Positions 8,138 through 16,845 of a stretch of DNA of 64,000 nucleotides are shown piece by piece; the stretch's first letter is position 1; every line of letters begins with the position of its first letter. Source of the stretch: VRUE01 sp963824215. Its GTDB lineage: Bacteria > Actinomycetota > Thermoleophilia > Solirubrobacterales > 70-9. The translations under genes were made by a program, and so were the position numbers. Location: NCBI GenBank assembly GCA_963824215.1, contig CAWGOE010000004.1, positions 558,001 through 622,000 on the forward strand, written 5' to 3'. The notes below the pieces were generated by a model. The model saw nothing but the letters and a program-made list of their open reading frames with translations. It was not told the DNA's origin and made no database searches.

Positions 8138-8285
8138 AGCGGGAGCGTTCCTCTTCGTGCTTTTCGTAGGCAGATCGACCATCGCCGTAGTAATGCTCGA
8201 CGAGCATGACGCTTCCAAATGCAACTGCGGCCAGGAGGCAGATGCCGAGTAGCACCAGGATCGCTTTTCTCATTCTCGAGCTCAC
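8136..8285 (-). CDS. Small single-pass membrane protein downstream of mmpL
   Basis: 49 residues from a GTG at 8285, which overlaps the mmpL stop in a GTGA arrangement; an internal ATG at 8273 would give 45. One hydrophobic helix (AILVLLGICLLAAVAFGSVML) is followed by a charged tail rich in Glu, Arg and His. No family recognised. Coupling to mmpL suggests an accessory of that exporter, but this is inference. Its stop touches the right arm of the hairpin. Confidence 0.5.
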   Translation of the reverse strand: MSSRMRKAILVLLGICLLAAVAFGSVMLVEHYYGDGRSAYEKHEEERSR

Positions 8286-10465
8286 GTGCCTTCGACCACG
8301 GGGTGCTCGCCGGTCGGCGCTGGATCGCCCTCCGCAGGCTCTACGTGCAGGCGCGGCAGGATGCGGTCCAGCCAGCTGGGCAGCCACCATGCGCGCTCGC
8401 CGAAGAGCTGCATCAGGGCAGGCACCAGGACCGAGCGGATGATTACGGCGTCTATGAAGACCGCTGCGGCTAGGCCTAGGCCGAAGAGTTTGATGATGCG
8501 GTCTTCGCCGATCATGAAGGAGGCGAAGACGGTGACCATGATCGCCGCCGCCGCGGTGATCACGCGGCCGGTCAGGGCAAGGCCGCGGGTGACAGCGAGC
8601 GTCGCGTCGTGCTCGCGCTCCCACTCCTCGTGGATCCGCGACATCAGGAAGACCTCGTAGTCCATCGAGAGGCCGAAGATGATCGCGAAGAGGAAGATCG
8701 GAAAGAAGGAGATGATCGGGCCAGTGCTGTCGACGCCGATCAGGCTCGCGCCCCAGCCCCACTGGAAGACGGCGACGATCAGGCCAAAGGCGGCCCCGAT
8801 GCTGAGCAGGTTCATCAGGATCGCCTTCAGCGGCACCAGGACCGAGCGGAAGACGGCCATCAGCAGCAGCGCTGAGAGCAGCACGACGACGCCGATGAAG
8901 AGCGGCAGCTTGTCGGCGATCGCGGTGCCGAAGTCCTCGAAGATCGCGGTAATGCCGCCTACATGGACGTGGGCGCCAGTCTGTTCCTCGACCGGCGGAA
9001 TCACCTCGTCGCGGATGTGGTCGAGCAGTTCGGTCGTCTGCTCACTCTGCGGCGAGGTGGTTGGGTAGACCTGGAAGACGCCGGTGTTCTCGGCCGGGTT
9101 GAGCATGACCGGCGTCGTGTCGGCGACGCCTTCTTCGCCTTCCAGTGTTTTGCTGAGCTCGGTCAGGACCGTGTCATCGCCCTTGCTGGGCAGCGATGCG
9201 ACGATCGAGAAGGGGCCGTTGAAGCCAGGGCCGAAGCCTTCGGCAAGCAGATCGTAGGCTTCGCGCGTGGTCGTCCCCTCCGGGTCGGTGCCGGCGTCGT
9301 TGGAGCCGAGGCGCAGCGAGAGGGTCGGGACGCAGAGCAGGAGCAGCAACCCTCCGGAGAGCAGCGCCGAGAGCACCGGTCGGCGCTGGATCTCACGGCT
9401 CCAGCGGAACCAGCGGGTGTCTTCGGCGGTCGACGCTCGGCGTTCGCCGAGGCCGGGGATACGCAGCTTGTCGACACGGCGGCCGGCGATCGTCAGTAGC
9501 GCCGGCAGCAGGGTCAGGGCCGCGATCATCGTGAACAGCACGGCAATGGCGGCGGCCATTGCCACTCCGTAGAGGAAGCTGAGCCCGAGCAGCAGCATCC
9601 CCATCAGGGCGATTATCACGGTGACGCCAGCAAAGAGAACGGCGCGACCAGCAGTGTCGACCGCGGCTATTGCCGCGTCGCGGGACTCCATTCCCTCGTC
9701 GAGTCCGTTGCGGAAGCGGGTGAGGATGAAGAGGGCGTAGTCGATGCCGACGCCAAGGCCGATCATCGCTGCAAGCTGGGGCGCGAACTCGGCGGTGTCG
9801 AAAACGTGGGTGCCGAGCGTGACGACGCTGAGGCCGACGCCGAGTGCGAACAGCGCGGTGACGAGCGGCAGGCCCATCGCGACGACCGAGCCGAAGGTCA
9901 GCAGCAGGATGATGATTGCCGCCAGCAGCCCGACCGCGAAGGACGAGTCGCCTTCTTCTTCGGCCCTCACTTCCTCGATCGGCTGGCCGCCGATCTCGAC
10001 CTCGAGGCCGTCGCCGGACGCACCTTGGGCGGCGTCCATCACGCGTTCGATGTCCGCGGTCTCGAGCTCTTCGGTCGTCGTGTCGAACTGGACCGTCGCG
10101 TAAGCAATCTCGCCGTCCTCGCTGATCGCTCCGGCGCCGTCCTCGTTGTAGGGGCTGGCGACTTCGCTGACGTGGGGCACCTTCTCGACGGTGGCGAAGA
10201 CACTCTCCATCTCTCGCTTGACGGCCGGCGCCTCGACCCCGCCTGGCGCCTTGTAGACGATCGTCGCGGTGTCGCCCGATTGCGCCGGGAACTTCTCTTC
10301 GAGCAGGTCGAAGGCTTCCTGGGAGTCCGACGCGGGCAGCTTGAAGTCTTCGGAGAAGTCGGAGCCGACGGAGCCGGAGAGCATCCCGATCCCGATCAGG
10401 GCGACGATCCAGGAGAGGATTACGGTCTTGCGGTGCCCGGTGCACCAGGTGGCGAAGCGTCTCAT
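8282..10465 (-). CDS. MmpL/RND-superfamily membrane exporter
   Basis: 727 residues with two repeats, each of one membrane helix, a large extracytoplasmic domain and a bundle of five helices (12 segments in all), the layout of MMPL transporters that export lipids or small molecules using the proton gradient. The GIDYALFILTRFRNGL and GLSMDYEVFLMSRIHEEW segments are the MmpL helix-4 and helix-10 signatures. The start may be ATG 10465 or GTG 10477. It is divergent from the FakA-like gene. The cargo is unknown. A small membrane protein gene follows with overlapping stop/start. Confidence 0.9.
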   Translation of the reverse strand: MRRFATWCTGHRKTVILSWIVALIGIGMLSGSVGSDFSEDFKLPASDSQEAFDLLEEKFPAQSGDTATIVYKAPGGVEAPAVKREMESVFATVEKVPHVSEVASPYNEDGAGAISEDGEIAYATVQFDTTTEELETADIERVMDAAQGASGDGLEVEIGGQPIEEVRAEEEGDSSFAVGLLAAIIILLLTFGSVVAMGLPLVTALFALGVGLSVVTLGTHVFDTAEFAPQLAAMIGLGVGIDYALFILTRFRNGLDEGMESRDAAIAAVDTAGRAVLFAGVTVIIALMGMLLLGLSFLYGVAMAAAIAVLFTMIAALTLLPALLTIAGRRVDKLRIPGLGERRASTAEDTRWFRWSREIQRRPVLSALLSGGLLLLLCVPTLSLRLGSNDAGTDPEGTTTREAYDLLAEGFGPGFNGPFSIVASLPSKGDDTVLTELSKTLEGEEGVADTTPVMLNPAENTGVFQVYPTTSPQSEQTTELLDHIRDEVIPPVEEQTGAHVHVGGITAIFEDFGTAIADKLPLFIGVVVLLSALLLMAVFRSVLVPLKAILMNLLSIGAAFGLIVAVFQWGWGASLIGVDSTGPIISFFPIFLFAIIFGLSMDYEVFLMSRIHEEWEREHDATLAVTRGLALTGRVITAAAAIMVTVFASFMIGEDRIIKLFGLGLAAAVFIDAVIIRSVLVPALMQLFGERAWWLPSWLDRILPRLHVEPAEGDPAPTGEHPVVEGT

Positions 10466-10542
10466 CGAGCGGCGCACGCTAGCGAACGCCGTCGGTCGGC
10501 TCCGTGAGGGGCATCCGCCCGCGGCAGCTAGATTCTGAGTTG

Positions 10543-12174
10543 ATGCCCGACCCCTCGATCGCGCGCTTCCGGCGCGTCGTCACGTCCGCCTACGCTCACC
10601 TCGACGAGCGCCGTCAAGAGGTCAACGACCTCAACGTCTTCCCGGTTGCCGACGGCGACACCGGCGACAACATGGCGATGACGATGCGGGCGGTGATGGA
10701 GGAGCTCGACCGCCTCGACGGGCTCGAGGTCGACGAGGTCGGCCGCACCCAACTTGTCCAGGCGCTCGCCCGAGCGGCGCTGATGGGCGCGCGCGGCAAC
10801 TCCGGCGTGATCCTCAGCCAGATCGTCCGCGGCGCCGCCGAGGAGCTGGCGAGTCGCCCTGGCGAGTTGGTCGATCCAGTCCTCGTTGCCTCTGCCTTCG
10901 CCAGCGCTGCCGATGCCGCCTATGCCTCGGTCCGCGATCCGGCCGAGGGGACGATGCTGACCGTCTTCCGCGAGATGGCGCATTCACTCGCCCGCCAGCT
11001 CGCACACCTTGAGGCAGAGAAGCAGCGGCTCGACCAAGGGGTCAGCGACGAGCAACAGGACGCGGTCCTGGCAGAGGTCCTGGAGCAGGCGATCGCCGAT
11101 GGCCAACGGGCGGTTGAGCGCACCCCCGAGCAGCTGGAGGTGCTTCGCGAGTCGGGGGTAGTCGACGCCGGCGGCTATGGCTTGGTCTTGATCCTCGCCG
11201 GTGTCGTCGCAGCCCTTCGCGGCGACGGAGCCGCCGTGCCCGAGGTCGCCCACCATGACGCGCCTCCGCTCAGCCGTCCTCACCACGAGGACAGCCGCTA
11301 CCACTACTGCACCAACTTCATCGTCTCCGGCAGCGGTCTCGCCGCGCGCGACTTCCTGCCCCGCCTCGAGGGCCTTGGCGACTCGGTCTTGGTCGTCGGC
11401 GACGAGGTCACGCTCAAGGTCCACGTTCACACCGACGAGCCCGAAGCCGCCGTGGCCCTCTTCGAGGGCGCCGGCGAGGTCACCAACCTCGACGTCGCCG
11501 ACATGCGCGAGCAGATCGCCGAGCGGCAGGCGCGGCTGGGTGGCGGGCGCACCGGCGCGGTCGTGGTCGCCGCGGGCGATGGCCTGGAGCGTCTGTTCGC
11601 CGAGCTGGGGGCGCACGTCGTTCCCGGCGGCGAGACCCTCAACCCATCCACCTACGAGCTGCTGGCCGGCATCCACGAGGTGCCCGCGGAGGAAGTCCTC
11701 GTCCTGCCCAGCTCTTCGAACGTGATCATGGCAGCCGAGCGGGCTTGCGAGCTCTCCGAGAAGCCCGCCCGTGTGGTCGCTGCGACCTCGCAGCAGGCCG
11801 GGTTGCTGGCGCTGGTCGAGCTCGATCCGGACAGCTCAGTGGAGGAGAACGCCGATCGCTTTGCCGAGGCGCTGGAGGCAATTCGCTCTGGCGGCGTGGC
11901 ACCCGCCGCCCGTGACGACGCCCAGGGCCGCTTCCGCAAGGGCGATGCCGTTGGCTTCTTCGGCGAGGAGATCGTTGCCTGGGGAGGCGCTGGCTCGACT
12001 CTCGCAACGACCGTCGAGCGCCTCGCGGCAGGGGCCGAGATAGTCACGATCCTCGCCGGCCAGGACGCGCCCATTCCCCTTACCGAGATCGACGCCCACG
12101 TCCCAGACGGCGTGGAGGTCGAGACGCACGAGGGAGGTCAGCCGAGCTGGTGGTGGCTGCTAGCGGCCCAGTAG
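10543..12174 (+). CDS. DAK2/YloV-type kinase domain protein, FakA-like
   Basis: 543 residues, the usual length of FakA/YloV. The N-terminal DhaL-like (DAK2) domain shows NVFPVADGDTGDNM near residue 29, where aspartates bind Mg-ATP, and GARGNSGVILSQI near 85. The C-terminal half matches the DAK1-like/DegV-type part of fatty-acid kinases. In Firmicutes FakA phosphorylates fatty acids held by FakB; no fakB is in this window, so the substrate here is inferred. It sits immediately upstream of recG, as in many Gram-positives, and its end overlaps the recG reading frame. Confidence 0.85.
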   Translation: MPDPSIARFRRVVTSAYAHLDERRQEVNDLNVFPVADGDTGDNMAMTMRAVMEELDRLDGLEVDEVGRTQLVQALARAALMGARGNSGVILSQIVRGAAEELASRPGELVDPVLVASAFASAADAAYASVRDPAEGTMLTVFREMAHSLARQLAHLEAEKQRLDQGVSDEQQDAVLAEVLEQAIADGQRAVERTPEQLEVLRESGVVDAGGYGLVLILAGVVAALRGDGAAVPEVAHHDAPPLSRPHHEDSRYHYCTNFIVSGSGLAARDFLPRLEGLGDSVLVVGDEVTLKVHVHTDEPEAAVALFEGAGEVTNLDVADMREQIAERQARLGGGRTGAVVVAAGDGLERLFAELGAHVVPGGETLNPSTYELLAGIHEVPAEEVLVLPSSSNVIMAAERACELSEKPARVVAATSQQAGLLALVELDPDSSVEENADRFAEALEAIRSGGVAPAARDDAQGRFRKGDAVGFFGEEIVAWGGAGSTLATTVERLAAGAEIVTILAGQDAPIPLTEIDAHVPDGVEVETHEGGQPSWWWLLAAQ

Positions 12175-14378
12175 CTCGCTCGTTTGCCGGCGCCGTCGAG
12201 CTGACCAGAGCGCAGCTGCTCGATGCGCCGGTTCACTGGCCGCGGCCGAGTGCGCTGGACGTCTCCCTCGAGATCCTCGACGGCGTCGGGCCGAAGCTGG
12301 CCGGAGCTGCCCGAGAAGCCGGGATGGCCACCGTCGGCGAGCTACTACTGCGCTTTCCGCACAGCCACAGGGACCGCACCATCGTCACTGTGGGCTCGCT
12401 GGAGCCCGGCAAGCAGGCAACGATCATTGTCGACGTCCTCGGCGACCGGGCGAGCACCTTCCGCCGTCAGAAGCTCTCGATCACCTCCGTCAAAGTGGGC
12501 GACGATTCAGGCTCAGTTCGTGCTTCGTGGTTCAACCAGCCCTGGGTGGCGCAGAAGCTTGCTCGGGGGACCCGGCTCCTCCTCACCGGCTCTCGCGACA
12601 AACGCGGATTCAGGGTTTCGGAATACGAGGTGCTTTCGGCCGCGGGTCCTGTCGGCGCAGGGGACCCACCACCCCCTGCGGTAGCTAAAGCTTCCTCGGG
12701 GGTGGTACCCCCTACACCGCCACCCGCGGGAGGGAAGCTTGTCCCGGTTCACCCGGCAACCGAGGCGTTGAAAGCGCAGCGCATCAGGCAGTGGATGGAA
12801 CAGGCGATTGACCTGGTGGGAAATGTGATCGAGCCCCTGCCGACGGACCTGCGAGTGCGGCGGGAGCTTGCCGGCGCGGCCGACGCCGTCAGAGCCATGC
12901 ATCTCCCGGACGACGAGGATGACATCGAGGAGGCGCGCGAGCGGCTGACCTTTGAAGAGCTGTTCCTCTACCAGGCGCTCTTAACGACCCGGAAGCAGTC
13001 GCATCGCACCGCGAGGCCGGCCCCGAAGCTCGGCAAGCCAGGCGAGCTCGTAGGTCGCTGGATCGAGTCGCTGCCGTTTGAGCCGACCAAAGATCAGCTC
13101 AAGGCTTTCGACGAGATCGACGCGGACCTCGATTCGGGCGAGCCGATGCAGCGGCTCTTGATGGGCGAGGTGGGGTCGGGGAAGACTGTGGTCGCGCTCT
13201 ACTCGATGCTGCGGGCGCTGGAAGCTGGGTTCCAGGCTGTATTGATGGCGCCGACCGAGACGTTGGCTGAGCAACACGCCGTCACCCTGGGCAAGCTGTT
13301 GGCGGAAGATGCGACGCCGTTTGCGCTGCTCACCGGCGCGACGCCCGCCGCACGGCGGCGAGAGGCGCTGGAGCGATTGGCTACCGGTGAGCTCGGGCTC
13401 GCGGTCGGAACCCACGCGCTGATCGACCCGAAGGTGCGCTTCGCTCGCTTGGGCGTCTGCGTCGTCGATGAGCAGCACCGTTTCGGAGTCGAGCAGCGAC
13501 GGGCGCTGGACGATAAGAGGGTGGAGGGGATGGTCCCCCATGTGCTTCACATGACCGCAACCCCTATCCCCCGCACGCTCTCGCTGACCGCCTACGGCGA
13601 CCTCGACACGACGGCCCTGCACGAGCTGCCGGCGGGGAGGCAGCCGGTTGAGACCCGGTTGGTCGAGGAGGACGACCGCGCCGCCGCCTATGAGTTCCTC
13701 CGCACCGAGCTGCGCGAAGGGCGCCAGGCATACGTCGTCTGCCCGCTGGTCGAGGAGTCGGAGAAAATTCAGGGACGCGCTGCTGAGGTCGAGGCTGCGC
13801 GGCTGGCGCGGGAGGAGCTGGACGGGTTCTCGGTCGGCGTGATCCACGGCCAGATGCCCTCTGCCGAGAAGGGCGAGGCGATGGAGGCGTTTGTTTCCGG
13901 CGTCACCGATGTCCTGGTCGCGACCACCGTGATCGAGGTCGGCATCGACGTCCCCAACGCAACGGTGATGATCATCGAGGGGGCCGAGCGCTACGGCGTT
14001 TCCCAGCTGCACCAGCTGCGAGGACGGGTCGGGCGCGGCGCTCACAGCTCCCACTGCCTGCTCTTTCCCGAAGACGCCGGCGGCATGGCGAGGCGGAGGC
14101 TGAAAGCCGTGGAGCGTGAGCGCGACGGCTTCAAGCTCGCCGAGGTCGATCTCACGCTGCGGGGCGAGGGGGAGGTTCTTGGCACGAAGCAGAGCGGCCT
14201 GCCGCGCTTCGCCGTCGCCGAGCTGCCGGAGGAAACCTCGGTCCTGGTTGCCGCCCGCGAGGAGGTGCTTTCGCTGCTGCGCGAGCACGACTCTCTCGAC
14301 GCCCCGGAGCTCGGACCGCTGCTCGACGCCGCCCACCGCCGCTTTGGTGCCGGCGCCTCCGACCCGATTCCCCTCTGA
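12150..14378 (+). CDS. recG: ATP-dependent DNA helicase RecG
   Basis: 742 residues. RecG remodels stalled forks and Holliday junctions. Visible are the N-terminal helix-hairpin region (LDGVGPKLA near residue 47), an OB-fold wedge domain, then superfamily-2 helicase motifs: Walker A GEVGSGKT near 341, DEQHRFG near 440, TATPIPRTL near 470 and QLRGRVGRG near 620. Residues about 163-194, at the end of the wedge domain just before VPVHPATE, come from a family-A palindromic element and are absent from normal RecG. GTG 12150 overlaps the previous gene; a later start is possible. Confidence 0.93.
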   Translation: MVAASGPVARSFAGAVELTRAQLLDAPVHWPRPSALDVSLEILDGVGPKLAGAAREAGMATVGELLLRFPHSHRDRTIVTVGSLEPGKQATIIVDVLGDRASTFRRQKLSITSVKVGDDSGSVRASWFNQPWVAQKLARGTRLLLTGSRDKRGFRVSEYEVLSAAGPVGAGDPPPPAVAKASSGVVPPTPPPAGGKLVPVHPATEALKAQRIRQWMEQAIDLVGNVIEPLPTDLRVRRELAGAADAVRAMHLPDDEDDIEEARERLTFEELFLYQALLTTRKQSHRTARPAPKLGKPGELVGRWIESLPFEPTKDQLKAFDEIDADLDSGEPMQRLLMGEVGSGKTVVALYSMLRALEAGFQAVLMAPTETLAEQHAVTLGKLLAEDATPFALLTGATPAARRREALERLATGELGLAVGTHALIDPKVRFARLGVCVVDEQHRFGVEQRRALDDKRVEGMVPHVLHMTATPIPRTLSLTAYGDLDTTALHELPAGRQPVETRLVEEDDRAAAYEFLRTELREGRQAYVVCPLVEESEKIQGRAAEVEAARLAREELDGFSVGVIHGQMPSAEKGEAMEAFVSGVTDVLVATTVIEVGIDVPNATVMIIEGAERYGVSQLHQLRGRVGRGAHSSHCLLFPEDAGGMARRRLKAVERERDGFKLAEVDLTLRGEGEVLGTKQSGLPRFAVAELPEETSVLVAAREEVLSLLREHDSLDAPELGPLLDAAHRRFGAGASDPIPL
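12639..12730 (+). repeat. Family-A palindromic element, copy 3 (inside recG)
   Basis: 92 bp in the orientation with GGTAGCTAAAGCTTCC on the coding strand, encoding a Pro/Ala-rich peptide (GAGDPPPPAVAKASSG). The outer arms are CCGCGGGT/ACCCGCGG. The variable inner pair is A-T (CACCACCCCC with GGGGGTGG), where copy 1 has G-C. In frame. Confidence 0.92.
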
Positions 14379-14382
14379 CGCG

Positions 14383-14429
14383 TTGCGTGTGAGGTTTGGA
14401 TCCCATGGCAACCCCAACCTCACACGCAA
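14383..14429. repeat. Hairpin between recG and rsmD
   Basis: Perfect 14-bp arms TTGCGTGTGAGGTT / AACCTCACACGCAA with a 19-base loop, plus a weaker outer pair CTCTGAC/GTCAGAG. It fills the gap between the recG stop and rsmD start. No T tract, so it is not a classical terminator. The loop resembles that of the ribD palindrome at 4471-4513. Confidence 0.75.
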
Positions 14430-14445
14430 ATGTCAGAGTGGCGCG

Positions 14446-15060
14446 GTGCGTGTCATCGCCGGGGAGCTGAAGGGGCAACGTCTGGTCGCCCCACGTGGTT
14501 GGAAAGTGCGGCCGACCTCAGATCGCGTTCGTGAGGCGATCTTCTCGGCGCTCGGCGATGTCGGCGGCGCCCGTGTCCTCGACCTCTACTGCGGCACCGG
14601 CGCGCTCGCGATCGAGGCCCTCTCGCGCGGCGCCGCCACGGCGCTGCTCGTCGACCAGGACACGCGGCCGGCGCTGGGCAACGTCGAGCGGCTCGGTCTC
14701 GGCGAGCGGGCCGAGCTGGTCCGGTCTGACGTCCCCTGTTGGCTCGAGAGCCAGGCCGTCGGAGCGGGGGATGAGCCCTCCCTCGGGAACTCCCGCGAAT
14801 GCGGCCCGGGGGAGGGCTCATCCCCCGCGCTCATACCGGTCGGGCGATTCGACCTCGTCTTCGTCGATGCCCCCTATAGACTCGCCGATCGCGTGGGGCA
14901 GGAACTGAATACACATCTTCCGCGTCTTCTCGCCTCGGGCGGGCGGGCGATCGTCGAGAGTGGAGCTCGCCGACCGCTGCGCATCGACTCGCTCGAGCCG
15001 CTGCGGCAGCGTCGCTATGGGGCCGCCGACGTTTCTTTCTACTCAGAGCGGGGTGAGTGA
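14446..15060 (+). CDS. rsmD: 16S rRNA (guanine-966-N2)-methyltransferase RsmD
   Basis: 204 residues, class I SAM-dependent fold. Motif I is LDLYCGTGALAIEALSRGA near residue 45 and the catalytic motif IV is FVDAPY near 143 (D/N-P-P-Y in the family, here DAPY). It methylates G966 of 16S rRNA. The GTG start at 14446 begins VRVIAGELKGQRL, the canonical N terminus. Residues about 106-128 between SDVPCWLE and RFDLVFVD are an extra segment encoded by a strong hairpin. The stop overlaps the coaD ATG. Confidence 0.92.
   Translation: MRVIAGELKGQRLVAPRGWKVRPTSDRVREAIFSALGDVGGARVLDLYCGTGALAIEALSRGAATALLVDQDTRPALGNVERLGLGERAELVRSDVPCWLESQAVGAGDEPSLGNSRECGPGEGSSPALIPVGRFDLVFVDAPYRLADRVGQELNTHLPRLLASGGRAIVESGARRPLRIDSLEPLRQRRYGAADVSFYSERGE
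14764..14828. repeat. Palindromic insert inside rsmD (65 bp)
   Basis: Perfect 19-bp arms at 14764-14782 and 14810-14828 (GCGGGGGATGAGCCCTCCC and complement) with a 27-base loop. The translated peptide (GAGDEPSLGNSRECG...) is Gly/Pro-rich and has no counterpart in RsmD proteins, so it is an in-frame insert. Its arms and loop differ from family A. Confidence 0.85.
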
Positions 15061-15560
15061 TGGCTGAGCGCGACGGCACCGTCGTCTGTCCGGGCAGCTA
15101 CGACCCGGTCACCAACGGCCACATCGACATCATCACCCGCACCTCGCAGGTATTTGAGCGAGTTGTGGTCGGCGTCGTCAACAACCCGATCCGCAAGGAG
15201 AAGACTTTGTTCACCGCCGAGGAGCGGCAGGCGCTGATCAGCGAGGCGACCGCCGACCTCGCCAATGTCGAGGTCCAGATCTTCTCCAACCTGCTGGTCG
15301 AGTTCGCCCGCGAAACGGGAGCGAGGGCGATCGTCAAGGGATTGCGAGCAATCTCCGACTTCGAGTACGAGTTCGAGATGGCCCAGCTCAACCGCAAGCT
15401 CGACCCCGGGATCGAGAGCATCTACATGATCTCCTCGCCGCACTACAGCTTCCTTTCCTCGACCGGGGTGAAGGAAATGGCGACCTTCGGGGGCGACGTT
15501 TCCGACCTCGTCCCGGCGCCGGTGGCAGCCGCGATGGCGGGCCGCCTGGGCGAGAGGTAG
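15060..15560 (+). CDS. coaD: Pantetheine-phosphate adenylyltransferase
   Basis: 166 residues, normal length. It transfers AMP from ATP to 4'-phosphopantetheine in coenzyme A synthesis. The nucleotidyltransferase motif is PGSYDPVTNGHIDI near residue 10 with the HxGH-type T-x-G-H signature, and the C-terminal SSTGVKEMATFGGDV is the ISSTxVRE-type ATP loop. The start ATG overlaps the rsmD stop (ATGA), the common rsmD-coaD pairing. Confidence 0.95.
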   Translation: MAERDGTVVCPGSYDPVTNGHIDIITRTSQVFERVVVGVVNNPIRKEKTLFTAEERQALISEATADLANVEVQIFSNLLVEFARETGARAIVKGLRAISDFEYEFEMAQLNRKLDPGIESIYMISSPHYSFLSSTGVKEMATFGGDVSDLVPAPVAAAMAGRLGER

Positions 15561-15606
15561 GCTTTTGCCAACCGTTGCCCGCGTGGGCGAGAGTTTGCAA
15601 AAAGCC
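15560..15606 (+). terminator. Imperfect hairpin after coaD
   Basis: GGCTTTTGCCAAC pairs imperfectly with GTTTGCAAAAAGCC, enclosing a small GCCC-gcgt-GGGC stem. It begins at the coaD stop. It may end coaD transcription; there is no T run, so a Rho-independent role is uncertain. Confidence 0.35.
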
Positions 15607-15665
15607 GAGGAATTCACGGCTTCTTCACCGAAAATGCCTCTGACACGTAGGCTTACGCCCTGCTA

Positions 15666-16151
15666 ATGGACGTTCTCGTTCTAATAGACAAGCTGGACGA
15701 TGTCGTCCACAACGCCCGACCCGTGCCCCTCACGGATCAGGTTCGCGTGGACCGCGAGGAGATCTACGATCTCCTCGACCAGATGCGCGCGACGATCCCC
15801 GAGGAGATCAAGCAGGCGCGCTGGATCGTCAAGGAGCGCCAGGAGATGCTCGCCGAGGCCAAACGCGAGGCGGAGCGGATCGTGCGCGAGGCGCGTGAGC
15901 AGCAGGCCCGCCTGATCTCCGACGAGGAGGTCACCAAGCAGGCCGAGCGCGCCGCTGACGAGATCGTCGAGGACGCCCGCACCCGCGAGCGTGAGATCCG
16001 GCTCGGCGCCGAGGACTACGCCGACGAGATCCTCAACACGCTCGAGGTCAACCTGCAGAAGTTCCTCGCGGCCGTGCAGCGCGGCCGCGACCGGCTCGCC
16101 GGCCGCGACGAAGAGCAGCAGCCGGTTCCTGAGCTGGACGAGCAGCCTTAG
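15666..16151 (+). CDS. DivIVA-like coiled-coil protein
   Basis: 161 residues, mostly one long charged coiled coil (about 35-110) with runs such as AEAKREAERIVREAREQQARL, as in DivIVA-domain or ATP-synthase-b-like proteins. In actinobacteria a gene of this type lies between coaD and the yceD-rpmF pair, as here; mycobacterial relatives of similar position act in septum and cell-envelope assembly. The N-terminal 30 residues (LVLIDKLDDVVHNARPVPLTDQ, with the conserved VRVD next) mark the family. Function here is inferred from that position. Confidence 0.75.
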   Translation: MDVLVLIDKLDDVVHNARPVPLTDQVRVDREEIYDLLDQMRATIPEEIKQARWIVKERQEMLAEAKREAERIVREAREQQARLISDEEVTKQAERAADEIVEDARTREREIRLGAEDYADEILNTLEVNLQKFLAAVQRGRDRLAGRDEEQQPVPELDEQP

Positions 16152-16169
16152 TTCGCGACCTCGGCGCGG

Positions 16170-16274
16170 CGGAAGGGTCGGGGAGTCCTCCGCCTGAACC
16201 CGCGTCGGTCGTCTACCGAGGGTTCTGGCCTCGCCGGCTCACAAGTTCCGTCGGGGGACTCCCCGACCCTTCCG
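16170..16274. repeat. Family-B palindromic element, copy 1 (intergenic)
   Basis: Perfect 19-bp arms at 16170-16188 and 16256-16274 (CGGAAGGGTCGGGGAGTCC and complement). Between them is a core shared with the copy at 17383-17492: CCGCCTG.AACCCGCGTCG on the left and CTCGCCGGCTCACAAGTT on the right. The arms of the two copies differ completely yet each pair is complementary. It lies between convergent genes. Confidence 0.88.
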
Positions 16275-16295
16275 ACAGCACAGGTGGCGCTTTCG

Positions 16296-16790
16296 TCAGT
16301 AGGTGGCGCGGACTACGGCGAGGTTGTCGGCTTGCCAGGTGATTTCGCCTTCGCACCAGGTGACCAGGTTCTCTAGCTGGTCGTTCTCGAAGGCATCGCC
16401 TATGACCAGGGAGCGGGAGTGGTCTTTTACTCGGCGGAAGAGGGATTGCTTTTTCTCGTCGGTCAGGTCGTTGACCGAGAGGACTGAGATGACTAGGTCC
16501 CAGGGGCCGTCGGGGAGGGGGTCCTCCATGCGGGCAAGCTGGACGTCGTCGTAGGTCTGGCGAGCGCGGAAGACCATGTCGGGGCTGGCGTCGAGGCCAA
16601 CGACCCAAGCGTCCGGATAGGCCTCGATCAGGCGTCGCGTCGTCTCGCCGGTGCCCATCCCCAGCTCCAAGACCCGCTCGGGCGGAAACGGGATCGCGGC
16701 AATGGCCTGCTCCTGCAGCTCGTCGTAGCGCGGCAGCTTGGAGCGGATTCGCTCCAAGTACTCATCTGGCGTCCAGTCGAATTGACCCAT
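16296..16790 (-). CDS. Class I SAM-dependent methyltransferase
   Basis: 164 residues, a compact Rossmann methyltransferase. Motif I is VLELGMGTGETTRRL near residue 41, followed by VVGLDASPDM, and the motif-IV region is PWDLVISVLSVNDL near 95. The N terminus (FDWTPDEYLERIRSKLPRYDELQ) resembles the helical lid of ubiquinone/menaquinone- or tRNA-cmo5U-type enzymes, but the substrate cannot be named. Divergent from yceD. Confidence 0.82.
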   Translation of the reverse strand: MGQFDWTPDEYLERIRSKLPRYDELQEQAIAAIPFPPERVLELGMGTGETTRRLIEAYPDAWVVGLDASPDMVFRARQTYDDVQLARMEDPLPDGPWDLVISVLSVNDLTDEKKQSLFRRVKDHSRSLVIGDAFENDQLENLVTWCEGEITWQADNLAVVRATY

Positions 16791-16845
16791 TTCGTAACCT
16801 CGTTAGGAGAGTGCCATCGTAAGCGGCAGGGCGGAGGAGCTCGCA

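Noticed and set aside
12150..12174. Overlap of the FakA-like gene and recG as evidence for coupling
   Set aside because: The recG start is uncertain and later start codons are possible, so the overlap may not be real.
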